Origin: Kiritimatiellia bacterium
GTDB lineage: Bacteria > Verrucomicrobiota > Kiritimatiellia > RFP12 > UBA1067
Length of the DNA stretch: 60,894 nucleotides
Assembly: GCA_017395505.1 (NCBI GenBank)
Contig: JAFPUH010000056.1
Span: 1-60,894 of the forward strand
Direction: 5' to 3'
The notes beneath the pieces are model-generated. The model worked only from the letters and a program-made list of their open reading frames with translations, searched no databases and was not told the origin of the DNA. Position numbers and translations under genes: made by a program. Of the stretch, positions 25,684-35,374 are shown one piece after another. The stretch's first letter is position 1. Each line of letters begins with the position of its first letter.

Positions 25684-26970
25684 ATGGGCCGTTTCGTCAT
25701 ACAGGGGGGCAGACCGGTATGCGGCGTTCACACCGTCGCCGGCAACAAGAATGCCGTCCTCCCCATGATTGCGGCTGCGCTCCTGACTTCGGAGCCCGTA
25801 ACCCTCACCAACGTGCCGGACATCCTCGACGTAGAGACCATGCTCTACGCCGTGAAGACGTTTGGCGCGAGGGTTGTCCGTGACAGGGCGGCGAAGAAGG
25901 TGACGATCACGGCATCGCGAATCAAGACTGCCTCGATATCGCGCGAAATCGCGGCTAAGATGAGGACGAGCTTCCTGTTCGCGGGGCCGCTGCTCGCGCG
26001 AGTCGGAAGGGCCACTCTTCCGCCGCCGGGTGGCGATGCGATAGGCCACCGCCGGCTCGACACCCATTTCGCGGGTTTCATGTCGCTTGGCGCAAAGGCT
26101 GTCGCCGGCAAGAAGACCCTTAGGTTCCGCGGGTCTCTGAAGGGCGCGCGCATACTGCTCGACGAAGCCAGCGTCACCGCGACCGAGAACATACTTATGG
26201 CCAGCGTCATGGCCAAGGGCGTTACCGAAATCTACAACGCCGCCTGCGAGCCGCACATCTGCGACCTCGCCGCGATGCTTAACGCGATGGGCGCCAAGAT
26301 AGCTGGCGCCGGCTCCAACAGGCTTTTGATCGAGGGAGTCGACAGCCTCAAGGGGTGCGAGGCCAGAGTCGGTTGCGACTATATCGAAGCGGGCAGCTAC
26401 ATCGCCGCTGCAGCGGTTACGGGCGGCGACATAACCCTCAAGGGCATAGATATCGAGCCGTTCGAGGTGCTCGCAGGGCCGTTCGCGCGCTTCGGGGTTT
26501 CGTGGACCATCGATACGAAGGAGAAGACCCTCCACTATTCGCCGAGGCGCAAGCTTAAGATGAAGTACGACCTCGGCGATGCCATACCTTCGCTCTCCGA
26601 CGGAACATGGCCCGCGTTTCCGTCCGACCTGATGTCGATACTGATCGTGCTCGCGACCCAGACCAGAGGCACATGCCTCTTCTTCGAGAAGATGTTCGAG
26701 AGCCGCCTGTATTTTGTGGACCATCTTCGACAGATGGGCGCGAAGATTGTCCAGTGCGATCCGCATCGCGTCGTGGTGACGGGTCCGTCGCAGCTTTCGG
26801 GTGGCATGGTGACTTCGCCAGACATACGAGCCGGAATTGCCCTTGTTATAGCGGCTCTCGCGGCGAAGGGCGAAACGGTCATACAGGGTGCCGAGACCGT
26901 CGACCGCGGCTACGTCGCCGTAGAACATGCTCTTGCGGCGCTTGGCGCCGACATCGCAAGGCTGAACTGA
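25684..26970 (+). CDS. murA: UDP-N-acetylglucosamine 1-carboxyvinyltransferase, Asp variant
   Basis: 428 residues, full length. First committed step of peptidoglycan synthesis. Lys22 in AGNKNA is present. The active-site loop reads PPGGDAIG with Asp118 (codon 26035-26037) where E. coli has Cys115 (PGGCAIG). The Asp form is known in Chlamydia and Mycobacterium and gives intrinsic fosfomycin resistance; resistance here is inferred. Other motifs: RTSFLFAGPLLAR and EAGSYIAAAAVTGG. Confidence 0.93.
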   Translation: MGRFVIQGGRPVCGVHTVAGNKNAVLPMIAAALLTSEPVTLTNVPDILDVETMLYAVKTFGARVVRDRAAKKVTITASRIKTASISREIAAKMRTSFLFAGPLLARVGRATLPPPGGDAIGHRRLDTHFAGFMSLGAKAVAGKKTLRFRGSLKGARILLDEASVTATENILMASVMAKGVTEIYNAACEPHICDLAAMLNAMGAKIAGAGSNRLLIEGVDSLKGCEARVGCDYIEAGSYIAAAAVTGGDITLKGIDIEPFEVLAGPFARFGVSWTIDTKEKTLHYSPRRKLKMKYDLGDAIPSLSDGTWPAFPSDLMSILIVLATQTRGTCLFFEKMFESRLYFVDHLRQMGAKIVQCDPHRVVVTGPSQLSGGMVTSPDIRAGIALVIAALAAKGETVIQGAETVDRGYVAVEHALAALGADIARLN

Positions 26971-26983
26971 AGGGAGGCTCGAC

Positions 26984-28402
26984 ATGCTCGGAAGATTCGC
27001 CAGATCAAGCTTCAAGTTCTTCGCGGCCGGGCAGGGGCTATCCTTCAGGACGGGCAAATACTTCAGCGAGTCGATTCTCGTCGGTCTCGTCACGGGTTTC
27101 GTGGTCGTAGGCTTCCGCTACATGCTCGAGTACGGTCGAGAACTGATGCTCGAGGGGCTTGGCCACCACCAGTTCCTGTCCAAGTTGACTGACGGCGCTG
27201 CTTTCGTAGGGCTGTACACGAATGCCCGGCTGCTTGATCCTCACCGCTGGCTTCTCGTTGTCCTGCCGGCAGTCGGCGCATTGCTCGGCTACCTTCTGAT
27301 AAAGCGCTTTGCGAGCGTCGAGCATGCCCGCGGAACCGACAGCGCCATAACCGCCTACCACCAGCGCGGCGGCTACATCCCCGGCGCGGTGATCCCCATA
27401 AAATCTGTCGCCTCTGTTCTGACTGTCGCCTCTGGCGGCTCCGCCGGATACGAAGGACCGGTGACGCTCATCGGTGCGGCGTGCGGTTCGCTGGTCGCCA
27501 GTTGGATGAACCTTACCGTCCGCGCGCGCCGCATACTTATGGCGGCGGGTCTCGCAGCCGGCATAAGCGCCCTCTTCCAGGCGCCGCTCGCCGGCGCCAT
27601 CTTCGGCGTTGAGATTTTCTATTCGTCGAGTGATGTGGAGTACGAGACTCTCTTGCCTAGCTTCATAGCGTCCGCCGTCAGCTACACCGTGTTCGCCTAC
27701 TTCTTCGGCTGGAGCCCTCTGTTCGTCATGCCGCCAGACTGCGTCTACGAAAACGGGCTAAGGCTTCTGCCGTATTTCGTGCTGGCGCTGATAGTGACGT
27801 TCGGCGTGAGGTTCTACATAACGTTCTTCCGCGCTGTCGAGACGTGGTTCAGGGATTGGCGCCGGCCAGGCTGGATCAAGGTTGTCGTCGGCGGTCTTGC
27901 GACTGGCGTGATCGGCTTCTTCGTTCCTGACATCCTCGGCACGAGCTATTCCGTGATCCAGGCGAGCTTCACGGCGGGCGAGAGCGAGCTTTTCGAGAAC
28001 TTCGGTCCGCTCACGATCGCCGGCTTCGTCTGCTTCTTCTTCATGAAGGCGATAGCCACTTCGTTTACCGTCGGCTCTGGCGGCTCTGGCGGCGTGTTTG
28101 CTCCCGCGATCGTCTGCGGCGGAACGCTCGGCGCGGCCGTCGGGCTCTTCTTCGCGCGCGTCCTGCCGTCCTCTTTCGGCATAATCCACCCGGCGTCGTT
28201 CTCGCTTGTCGGAATGGCCGGCTTCCTCGCGAGCGCCATTCGAATCCCCATGACCGCAATCGTGATCGTCGCCGAGATTTCAGGCAACCACAGTCTGCTG
28301 TTGCCGGCGATGTGGGTTTGCGGCATCAGCTTCTGGCTCAACAACGGCTGGTCGCTCTACCGTAGCCAGCCGCATTGCCGAGAGTCTTCACCAATCCACT
28401 GA
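26984..28402 (+). CDS. ClC-family chloride channel/transporter
   Basis: 472 residues with about ten hydrophobic helices. Motifs: GGSAGYEGPV, with the gating Glu equivalent to E148 of EcClC, GSGGSGGVFAPAI, and MAGFLASAIRIPMTAIVIVAE. Moves Cl- and possibly H+. No C-terminal CBS or TrkA domain follows. GGGAGGCTCGAC precedes the ATG, 13 nt after murA. The N-terminal 30 residues are basic and cytoplasmic. Confidence 0.9.
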   Translation: MLGRFARSSFKFFAAGQGLSFRTGKYFSESILVGLVTGFVVVGFRYMLEYGRELMLEGLGHHQFLSKLTDGAAFVGLYTNARLLDPHRWLLVVLPAVGALLGYLLIKRFASVEHARGTDSAITAYHQRGGYIPGAVIPIKSVASVLTVASGGSAGYEGPVTLIGAACGSLVASWMNLTVRARRILMAAGLAAGISALFQAPLAGAIFGVEIFYSSSDVEYETLLPSFIASAVSYTVFAYFFGWSPLFVMPPDCVYENGLRLLPYFVLALIVTFGVRFYITFFRAVETWFRDWRRPGWIKVVVGGLATGVIGFFVPDILGTSYSVIQASFTAGESELFENFGPLTIAGFVCFFFMKAIATSFTVGSGGSGGVFAPAIVCGGTLGAAVGLFFARVLPSSFGIIHPASFSLVGMAGFLASAIRIPMTAIVIVAEISGNHSLLLPAMWVCGISFWLNNGWSLYRSQPHCRESSPIH

Positions 28403-28416
28403 AAGGCAACCTGCAA

Positions 28417-28749
28417 ATGAAAACGCTCAAGAGAATCGTATCCGGAATGATGCTGATGGCCATGGTCGGCGGCGGCTACGCAGTATGGTGGTGGAACGAC
28501 GGTGTCTCCCACCGCGACATCTGCAACACGGTCAGGGATGAATCGTCCACCGTCCAGTCGCACATCGACAAGCGTTGCGACATACTCGGCGCCCAGTGCG
28601 ACATGATCGACACCCGCTGCGGCATGATCGACATGCGCGGCCGTACGATGGATGAGAAGCTCGACCGCATCGAGGCCAAGCTCGACGCTCTTCTGAAGCT
28701 TGCTTCGGAGCCGGTCCTTCAGGATGGGCTGCAGCCCATCGCCGACTGA
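28417..28749 (+). CDS. Membrane-anchored coiled-coil protein, function unknown
   Basis: 110 residues. An N-terminal hydrophobic segment (IVSGMMLMAMVGGGYAVWWW) acts as anchor or signal; the rest is a heptad-like repeat (CDILGAQCDMIDTRCGMIDM, then MDEKLDRIEAKLDALLKLA) with four Cys among the first heptads. ATG 28417 opens the hydrophobic segment and follows GAAAGGC. It ends 3 nt from the convergent nth gene. Not recognised. Confidence 0.6.
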   Translation: MKTLKRIVSGMMLMAMVGGGYAVWWWNDGVSHRDICNTVRDESSTVQSHIDKRCDILGAQCDMIDTRCGMIDMRGRTMDEKLDRIEAKLDALLKLASEPVLQDGLQPIAD

Positions 28750-28752
28750 CCG

Positions 28753-29403
28753 TCAGGGCACCAGGCAGTATTGCCTTATCGGACAGCCCTCGCACTTCGG
28801 CCTGAGCGGCGCGCATCGCGTCTGCCCGAACGAAACGAGGTGGCTGTTCCACGTCTTCCAGTATTTTACAGGCAGTATGCGCCTGAGCGTCATCTCGGTC
28901 TCTAGAGGCGTCTTGGTCTTTATGAGCCCGAGCCTGTTGCATATTCTGTGCACATGCACGTCGACGCATATCGCCGGCAGGTCGAAGCCGACCGCGACAG
29001 TAAGGTTCGCCGTCTTGCGCCCTACGCCAGGCAGCTCGCAAAGCTCCTCGACGGTTTTCGGCAGCACTCCGCCGAACTTCTCCCTTATCGCGCTTGGAAG
29101 CGCCTTCAGGTGCCGTGCCTTGTCGCGGTAGAACCCGACGGGATATATGAGCCTTTCGATCTCGTCCTGCCCGAGCCGGTCAAGATCCTCGGGACGGAAC
29201 ACCTCTCCCTTGGCCTCCGCAAACAGACGCCTCACCGCGCCCGAAGTGCACTGGTCCTTGGTCCGTGCCGAGAGTATCGTGCCGACAAGCACGCAGAACG
29301 GATCGTGGGTCTGCGCCTCGATCAGCTCTATTATCGGTGCGGAGTGCGCCTTGAATTCTCGCTTCAGCGCCTTGTCGACTTGAGGTATGTCTTTGACGGT
29401 CAT
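28753..29403 (-). CDS. nth: Endonuclease III
   Basis: 216 residues. DNA glycosylase/AP lyase of base excision repair. HhH with the catalytic Lys (LPGVGRKTANLTV), catalytic Asp in VDVHVHR, and the [4Fe-4S] motif C-x6-C-x2-C-x5-C in CAPLRPKCEGCPIRQYC. The promoter is leaderless: TACAAT 6 nt before the ATG. Divergent from the GH95-like gene. Confidence 0.95.
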   Translation of the reverse strand: MTVKDIPQVDKALKREFKAHSAPIIELIEAQTHDPFCVLVGTILSARTKDQCTSGAVRRLFAEAKGEVFRPEDLDRLGQDEIERLIYPVGFYRDKARHLKALPSAIREKFGGVLPKTVEELCELPGVGRKTANLTVAVGFDLPAICVDVHVHRICNRLGLIKTKTPLETEMTLRRILPVKYWKTWNSHLVSFGQTRCAPLRPKCEGCPIRQYCLVP

Positions 29404-29409
29404 GCAAAT

Positions 29410-29443
29410 ATTGTAGCATAGAATGCCTAGGATTTGGTAAAAT
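29410..29443. promoter_or_regulatory. Divergent leaderless promoters of nth and the GH95-like gene
   Basis: Minus strand: TACAAT at 29415-29410, 6 nt before the nth ATG (29403). Plus strand: TAAAAT at 29438-29443 in TTTGGTAAAATATTC, 6 nt before ATG 29450. Only 46 bp separate the two genes, so their upstream promoter regions overlap. Confidence 0.65.
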
Positions 29444-29449
29444 ATTCAT

Positions 29450-31183
29450 ATGCCAAAGAACTTGCTTTTTCTTGCGGCCCTCGCGCCTGCGCTGCTTTCG
29501 GGCGCTTCGGCTCTCCGTTTCGAGGCGGAAGCCCCGGCCGCAGACTGGCGCCACGCCATGCTTACGGGCAACGGCACGATAGGTGCGATGGTTGAAGGCA
29601 ACGTATCCGACGAGCTGATCCACCTCAGCCACGCAAAGCTCTACCTGCCCATGCCCGCTGACGGCGAGAAGGTGGGGCGCGATCCATTCATGGCCGCATG
29701 CAACCTGCGCATAGCCAACGACGTCAATGTCGCCGGCGGATACCTCCGCTCGGTAGATTTCGCGACTGGCGAATGCGTCGTTTCGGCGATCGACCAGGAA
29801 GGGCGCCGCTACCGCCGCCGCATCTTCGCGTCGCGTCCCGACAACCTCATCGCGGTAAAGATCGAAGATCCCGCCAGCCGCGAGACGTTCTTCGTGCTCG
29901 ACTCGATTCCGCTTCACGGCTATCGCGAGGCAAAGACCTTCGAGCAGGGCATAAGGCGCTTCGAGGTCGGCAAGCGTGACGGCTGCCTGACATACCGCTG
30001 CGAGTTCTCCAACAGGAACCCCTGGAACGACATAGCGGGCTACGTCGTTGCTCTCGCAGCTGGTGCCGACAAGACCGAAGCGTTCATCGCCATCGAGCCC
30101 GTGCCGAAGGAAGGCTTCGCTTCCGATCCGTTCCCTGCCATCCGCAAGCGCCTCGCAGCGGCCGTCGCCGACGGATACAACAAGCTGCTTATGCGCCACG
30201 CCGCCGCGATGGGAGATCTCTTCGGACGCGTCTCGCTCAGCATCGACTGCGACGATCCGCGAATCGAGAGGCGTTTCGCCGCAGCCCGCTACAACATAAT
30301 CTCCTCGACAGGCGGCGACAACGTGCCCAACCTTCAGGGAATCTGGACCGGTTCGTGGAATGAAGCCTGGAGCTCGATATTCAGGGAGAACGGCCACCTG
30401 CCGTGTGCCACGGCGTTCTTCAGCCGCGGCAACACGATGGAGTTCAACGAGTGCCTCGCCAAATGGGTCGAGCGCAAGCTTAAGGATCCGCGCCACAGTT
30501 GGCACAAGGGCGCGTGGAGGATCCCTGCCCGCCTGCGCGACGCATGGCGCTACAACCACGACGACGCGTGGCTAAAGCGTATCGAGCCGCTCGTCAAGGA
30601 CGCGGCCGAGCGTCCCGAGCCGGATCCGGAAGACGTCACCGCTCTCCTCGAGGCGCTATACGACGATGCGCCGGCCGAGATAGTCACAAACACAACGCTG
30701 GTGCAGATCGTCCGCGACGCGATCGACCGCGGACTCGACGAGCGAGCGGCCGGCGCGCCCGAGACCCGCAAGGCGTTCGAGTATGTGCGACTCGGCCTTG
30801 CTGCCTGCAAGCTTGGCGACGCCGAGCGGGCTGAGAGGTGCCTTATGCGCCTGACCGACGGCTTCTGGACCGACGGCGGAGGAACCTTCCATTTCGAGGA
30901 CGACGTATTCAACATGGACCTCTCCGGCGGCTACCCCTATCTCGTCTCTGAGATGCTGGTGCATGGCGAAGACAGCTGGGTGCGCTTCCTGCCGGCGAAG
31001 CCCGCCAGCTGGCGCGAGGGCTCGATAAAGGGGCTTCTCCTGCCTGGCGCGGTGCGCATCGAGGAACTCTTGTGGGAGGGCGACGAGTGGCGGGCCGTCT
31101 TGCGCTTGAAGGACGGCGAGACCAAGGTCGTGACGAGCGAGGAATACCCCCACGGCGTCGTGTGGTACGAGAGGCTTAAATGA
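29450..31183 (+). CDS. Divergent GH95-like (alpha-L-fucosidase fold) secreted protein, probably inactive
   Basis: 577 residues with a signal peptide (LLFLAALAPALLSGASA). N-terminal GH65/GH95-type beta domain (MLTGNGTIGAMVEG, ELIHLSHAKLYLP) and the helical domain landmark NLQGIWTGSWNEAW. Active GH95 enzymes are near 780 residues, with an Asn-rich YTxNxNTQMNYW motif and a later catalytic Glu region; here the sequence after NLQGIW becomes SSIFRENGHLPC and the Glu-bearing segment is missing. C-terminal FNMDLSGGYPYLVSEMLVHG is retained. Likely a degenerate enzyme or binding protein; overlaps ybeY by 4 nt. Confidence 0.7.
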   Translation: MPKNLLFLAALAPALLSGASALRFEAEAPAADWRHAMLTGNGTIGAMVEGNVSDELIHLSHAKLYLPMPADGEKVGRDPFMAACNLRIANDVNVAGGYLRSVDFATGECVVSAIDQEGRRYRRRIFASRPDNLIAVKIEDPASRETFFVLDSIPLHGYREAKTFEQGIRRFEVGKRDGCLTYRCEFSNRNPWNDIAGYVVALAAGADKTEAFIAIEPVPKEGFASDPFPAIRKRLAAAVADGYNKLLMRHAAAMGDLFGRVSLSIDCDDPRIERRFAAARYNIISSTGGDNVPNLQGIWTGSWNEAWSSIFRENGHLPCATAFFSRGNTMEFNECLAKWVERKLKDPRHSWHKGAWRIPARLRDAWRYNHDDAWLKRIEPLVKDAAERPEPDPEDVTALLEALYDDAPAEIVTNTTLVQIVRDAIDRGLDERAAGAPETRKAFEYVRLGLAACKLGDAERAERCLMRLTDGFWTDGGGTFHFEDDVFNMDLSGGYPYLVSEMLVHGEDSWVRFLPAKPASWREGSIKGLLLPGAVRIEELLWEGDEWRAVLRLKDGETKVVTSEEYPHGVVWYERLK

Positions 31184-31656
31184 ACTGCACGATCTCGATA
31201 GACGGCGACCTGCCGAAGAAGATAGGCCTTGGCAAGGGCGAACTCAAGAGCGCCGCGCGCTATTTCGCGGCGAGGTCTTCAGCCCGCTGCGGAACGGCCT
31301 TTCGCGAAGTGTCGGTCGTGTTGCAGAACGACGGATCGAGCGACGAGGCCCACCGCGCGATAATGGGCGTCGCCGGCGCGACGGACGTCATAACCCAAGG
31401 CTACGACGCGATGCCGGGCGAGGCCGAGGGGGTCTACGGCGAACTCTACGTCAACTGCGACAGGGCCGTTTCTGCCGCGCCGGAACGCCATGGATGGTCG
31501 CCGGCGAAGGAGCTGCTGCTCTACGTCGCCCACGGCATGGACCACCTCTCCGGCGAGGACGACCATTCGCCGTCCGGCTACGCAAGGATGCGTCGCCGCG
31601 AGCTTGGGTGGCTCAGGGACTTTGCTCATTCCACCGGCAAGTCATTTATGGTATAA
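31180..31656 (+). CDS. ybeY: Endoribonuclease YbeY (rRNA maturation)
   Basis: 158 residues. The zinc motif appears as HGMDHLSGEDDH, one residue longer than the usual HGxLHLxGYDH, followed by MRRRELGWL. Processes 16S rRNA ends. Start overlaps the preceding stop. The TAA stop (31654-31656) lies inside the TATAAT -10 of the next gene. Confidence 0.85.
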   Translation: MNCTISIDGDLPKKIGLGKGELKSAARYFAARSSARCGTAFREVSVVLQNDGSSDEAHRAIMGVAGATDVITQGYDAMPGEAEGVYGELYVNCDRAVSAAPERHGWSPAKELLLYVAHGMDHLSGEDDHSPSGYARMRRRELGWLRDFAHSTGKSFMV

Positions 31657-31657
31657 T
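31652..31657 (+). promoter_or_regulatory. -10 element for the dCMP deaminase gene, leaderless
   Basis: ATGGTATAATACATC: TATAAT at 31652-31657 contains the ybeY stop codon; ATG follows after 7 nt at 31665. Confidence 0.75.
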
Positions 31658-31664
31658 ACATCTA

Positions 31665-32141
31665 ATGGCCGCAAGAAAGACAAAAGATCCTCGTCCCACG
31701 TGGGACGACTACTTCATGGAGACTGCGCAGGTCGTCGCGAAGCGCTCTAACTGCTCGCGCCGCCACGTGGGCGCCGTGATCATGAAGGACAACCACATAC
31801 TCTCGACGGGCTACAACGGCACGCCGCGCGGTGTGAAGAACTGCTTCGACGGCGGCTGCCCCCGTTGCGCCGGCAAGGTCAAGAGCGGCACCCACCTCGA
31901 GGAGTGCCTTTGCACGCACGCCGAGCAGAACGCGATCTGCCAGGCGGCGTACTACGGCGTCGCGATCGCCGGCTCTACGATCTACGTCACGATATCGCCA
32001 TGCCTCACCTGCGCGAAGCTGATAATCAACGCCGGCATAAAGGAGGTCGTCTACGGCGGCGACTACGCCTTTCTCGACACGGTGAAGGACATGTTCAAGG
32101 CCGCCGGCGTCAGCCACAGGAAATTTGAATTCAAACAGTAA
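31665..32141 (+). CDS. dCMP deaminase family protein
   Basis: 158 residues. Zinc-dependent deaminase with CTHAEQNAI and SPCLTCAKLI (HAE...PCxxC), plus a second Cys cluster (NCFDGGCPRCAGKVKSGTHLEEC) typical of ComEB/dCMP deaminases. Produces dUMP for dTTP synthesis. ATG 31665 is chosen from the leaderless promoter and the N-terminus MAARKTKDPRPTWDDYFM. The longer upstream frame overlaps ybeY. Confidence 0.9.
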   Translation: MAARKTKDPRPTWDDYFMETAQVVAKRSNCSRRHVGAVIMKDNHILSTGYNGTPRGVKNCFDGGCPRCAGKVKSGTHLEECLCTHAEQNAICQAAYYGVAIAGSTIYVTISPCLTCAKLIINAGIKEVVYGGDYAFLDTVKDMFKAAGVSHRKFEFKQ

Positions 32142-32150
32142 GGAGAAACC

Positions 32151-32906
<756 letters not shown>

Positions 32907-32917
32907 GAGGCTGAGGG

Positions 32918-33514
32918 TTGAAGCGTACGTTGATGGTCGCGCTTGCCCTCGCTGCGGCAGGCTGCTTCAACGAACCGACCCCCGCAACGGTGACGGTTCC
33001 CGAAGGCGCCCGACTGTATCTTCAGGACAGGGCGCTTCGGGATCTCTCGTCCTGCCGCGAACTCCTCAAGCCGGAGCTGGTCGACTATGTCAATCTCGAC
33101 CGCAACGAGCTGGAGGAGTTCCCGGCGGAGCTCTCGACTCTAACGGGACTCAAGTGGCTGAGGCTCAACCGCAACAAGCTGTCCTCTCTCAAGGATGTCT
33201 CGCCCCTCGTGAACCTGAGGCGCATATATCTCAAGGGCAATCGCTTCACATCCGTGCCGGAGGAGCTTAAGGCCCTGCCGGCGCTTACAGATGTGGACCT
33301 CTCGCAGAATCCGATAACCGAGGTTCCCGATTGGTTCGTCGCCAAGAGGGGGCTCGAGAATGTATCCTTCTCCGAGACGCTTCTCAAGAAGCTGCCCGAC
33401 GACCTCTCCGGATGGGAAAATCTGACTTCGCTTCAGCTCGGCGGCCTGAGGCTCGCCCCCGACGAGATGGCGAGAATCCGCCGCGCCCTGCCAAAGGTTA
33501 CGATAGTGTTCTGA
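32918..33514 (+). CDS. Leucine-rich repeat lipoprotein
   Basis: 198 residues. Short lipoprotein signal (MKRTLMVALALAAAGC, lipobox AAGC). Four to six LRRs of the classical type follow (LVDYVNLDRNELEEFP, LKWLRLNRNKL, LRRIYLKGNRFTSVP, LTDVDLSQNPITEVP). The start is TTG at 32918; ATG 32933 would leave a shorter signal. This LRR class differs from the BspA-type protein at 1656. Probably envelope-attached; function unknown. Overlaps the MATE gene by 1 nt. Confidence 0.75.
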   Translation: MKRTLMVALALAAAGCFNEPTPATVTVPEGARLYLQDRALRDLSSCRELLKPELVDYVNLDRNELEEFPAELSTLTGLKWLRLNRNKLSSLKDVSPLVNLRRIYLKGNRFTSVPEELKALPALTDVDLSQNPITEVPDWFVAKRGLENVSFSETLLKKLPDDLSGWENLTSLQLGGLRLAPDEMARIRRALPKVTIVF

Positions 33515-34944
33515 TGTCGGCCAACCTCTCAGCGGCCAAGAAAAACCTGGAGGAGCTTTCGACGGGACGCCTGCCGAAGCTCCTCCTCAAGTATTCATGG
33601 CCGGCGCTTGTGGCGATGTCGCTGAATGCGCTTTACTCCGTGGTCGACAGATTCTACATCGGGCATGGCTGCGGCGAGGCGGCCATGGCGGGGCTGACGC
33701 TGGTATTTCCGATAATGATGCTTTTTGCGGCGTTCGGCGTGTTCGTCGGCGTCGGCCACGCCGCGGCGATGTCGATCAAGCTGGGCGAGGGCGACCGCGT
33801 TGGCTGCGAGAAGATACTCGGCCAGCTCGTCGCATTCAAGCTGCTCTTCTTCTTCATGCTGCCGCCGCTCATCTTCTTCAACATCGACACGGTGCTGCGC
33901 TGGTGCGGAGCGGGCGGCGTGAGCGCCGAGGCGTTCGATTGCGCCAGGCGGTATCTGCGCATAGTTCTGTTCTCCCACCTCTTCTCCCATCTGGCGTTCG
34001 GCTTCTCCGCCCTGATGCGCGCCGAAGGCAGCGCCATCGGCTCGATGACCTGCATGATCGTCGGCTTCGGCACAAACCTCATACTCGACCCCATCTTCAT
34101 ATTCGGTTTCGGCATGGGCATAGCGGGCGCCGCGTGGGCTACGAACATAGCGATGTTCGCGAGCTTCCTCTTCGCCATCCACCGCTACGTCTCGGGACGC
34201 TCCGTCGTAAGGCTGCGGGTGGGGCGGATAGGCTTCCACAAGGGCTACCTCGCCAAGCCTTGCGGCATAGGCTTCGCGCCTTTCCTCCAGCAGATGCTCG
34301 GCTCGCTGATAAATGTGGTGCTGCCGGCGGCGTTCGCCAAGTGGGCGGTGGACGAGGCCGCCGCGACCACTCAGATTGCGTCGCTCGGGGTGTTCCAGAG
34401 CGTGCTCATACTCGTGGTGCTTCCGATAATGGGAGCGCAGCAGGGCATACAGCCGATAATCGGCTACAACTGGGGCGCGCGCAACTATGCTCGCGTGAAG
34501 GACGCCTTCATGCTCGGCTTCTGGGTGACGACGGTTCTCTGCATAGTGGCGACGGTGCTTCAGGCCGTGCCGCCGTTCCCGCGGATTCTCGCGAGCCTCT
34601 TCGTTTCGTCCGACAATCCTGCGCTGCTTTCGATCGCCGCGCGCGACCTGCAGGTGGCGAACTGCATGCTCTGGTGCATAGGGCTAAACGTGGTGGCGAC
34701 TACGTTCTTCCAGTCCATCGGTCGCCCCAAGACGGCGATAGTGCTTTCGACCCTCCGTCAGGGGGCGTGTCTGCTGCCGACGGCGTGGTTTTTGCCGTAT
34801 TTCATCGAAGACCATGCCTTTGGCGTATGGCTGTCGATGCCGGTGTCGGACGTAATGTGCTGCCTGATGACGATAATACCCATCGCGCTTCACATGCGCT
34901 TTCTCGCCAAGGTGCGTCCGCGAGCGGCGTTCCTGCGCAAATGA
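33514..34944 (+). CDS. MATE family multidrug/Na+ efflux transporter
   Basis: 476 residues, about twelve hydrophobic helices. It fits the NorM/DinF/MepA group: PALVAMSLNALYSVVDRFYIG near the start and IMGAQQGIQPIIGYNWGAR in the second half. ATG 33514 overlaps the LRR gene stop (TGATG). Substrate unknown. Confidence 0.88.
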   Translation: MSANLSAAKKNLEELSTGRLPKLLLKYSWPALVAMSLNALYSVVDRFYIGHGCGEAAMAGLTLVFPIMMLFAAFGVFVGVGHAAAMSIKLGEGDRVGCEKILGQLVAFKLLFFFMLPPLIFFNIDTVLRWCGAGGVSAEAFDCARRYLRIVLFSHLFSHLAFGFSALMRAEGSAIGSMTCMIVGFGTNLILDPIFIFGFGMGIAGAAWATNIAMFASFLFAIHRYVSGRSVVRLRVGRIGFHKGYLAKPCGIGFAPFLQQMLGSLINVVLPAAFAKWAVDEAAATTQIASLGVFQSVLILVVLPIMGAQQGIQPIIGYNWGARNYARVKDAFMLGFWVTTVLCIVATVLQAVPPFPRILASLFVSSDNPALLSIAARDLQVANCMLWCIGLNVVATTFFQSIGRPKTAIVLSTLRQGACLLPTAWFLPYFIEDHAFGVWLSMPVSDVMCCLMTIIPIALHMRFLAKVRPRAAFLRK

Positions 34945-34956
34945 GGGCGTTTGGAC

Positions 34957-35307
34957 ATGGGCAGGCGCCAGGAGATCGAGGAGTTTGACCTGCATCCGCG
35001 CGGCGCGCGGGTGGACGATGCCCTGGCGCGGCTGGACAGGATAATCTCGTACGCCAGGGGTGGGGGACCGTCGGTTTTCGCGGTGGTGACTGGCTATGGA
35101 TCGTCCGGCGGAACGGCGATGATAAAGAACGCCGTTATCGACGCATGCCGCCGCTACCGCAGGCAGCACCACATACGCGGATACCTCGACGGGGAGTTTG
35201 CGGGCGACATGTTTTCGGCGGAATTTCTCGCCTTTCCCGAAGCCAGCCGCATACCTGTATTCTACAAGCGCTCCCCCAACCCCGGCATCGTCTTCATCTG
35301 CGTCTGA
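34957..35307 (+). CDS. Smr-domain protein
   Basis: 116 residues from ATG 34957 (TTG 34951 also possible). DLHPRGARVDDALARLDRII matches the Smr start motif (LHG-like), then VVTGYGSSGGTAMIKNAV resembles the HG-x-GxG-x-LR core with Tyr-Gly in place of His-Gly. Smr domains are nucleases or nucleic-acid binders, including MutS2 C-termini. The catalytic state is uncertain because core residues differ. Last gene before the tRNA-linked palindrome array. Confidence 0.65.
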   Translation: MGRRQEIEEFDLHPRGARVDDALARLDRIISYARGGGPSVFAVVTGYGSSGGTAMIKNAVIDACRRYRRQHHIRGYLDGEFAGDMFSAEFLAFPEASRIPVFYKRSPNPGIVFICV

Positions 35308-35374
35308 CTACCTGACTGTCTACTTGACTGTCTACTCATTGGTTCCTGAAAGGGCCGCCGGACATAAGCGTAAA

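Noticed and set aside
25657..27093. 478-residue open frame on the minus strand
   Set aside because: Antisense shadow of murA with Arg/His-rich nonsense composition.
29180..30559. 459-residue open frame on the minus strand
   Set aside because: Covers parts of nth and the GH95-like gene antisense; no domain and no start signal.
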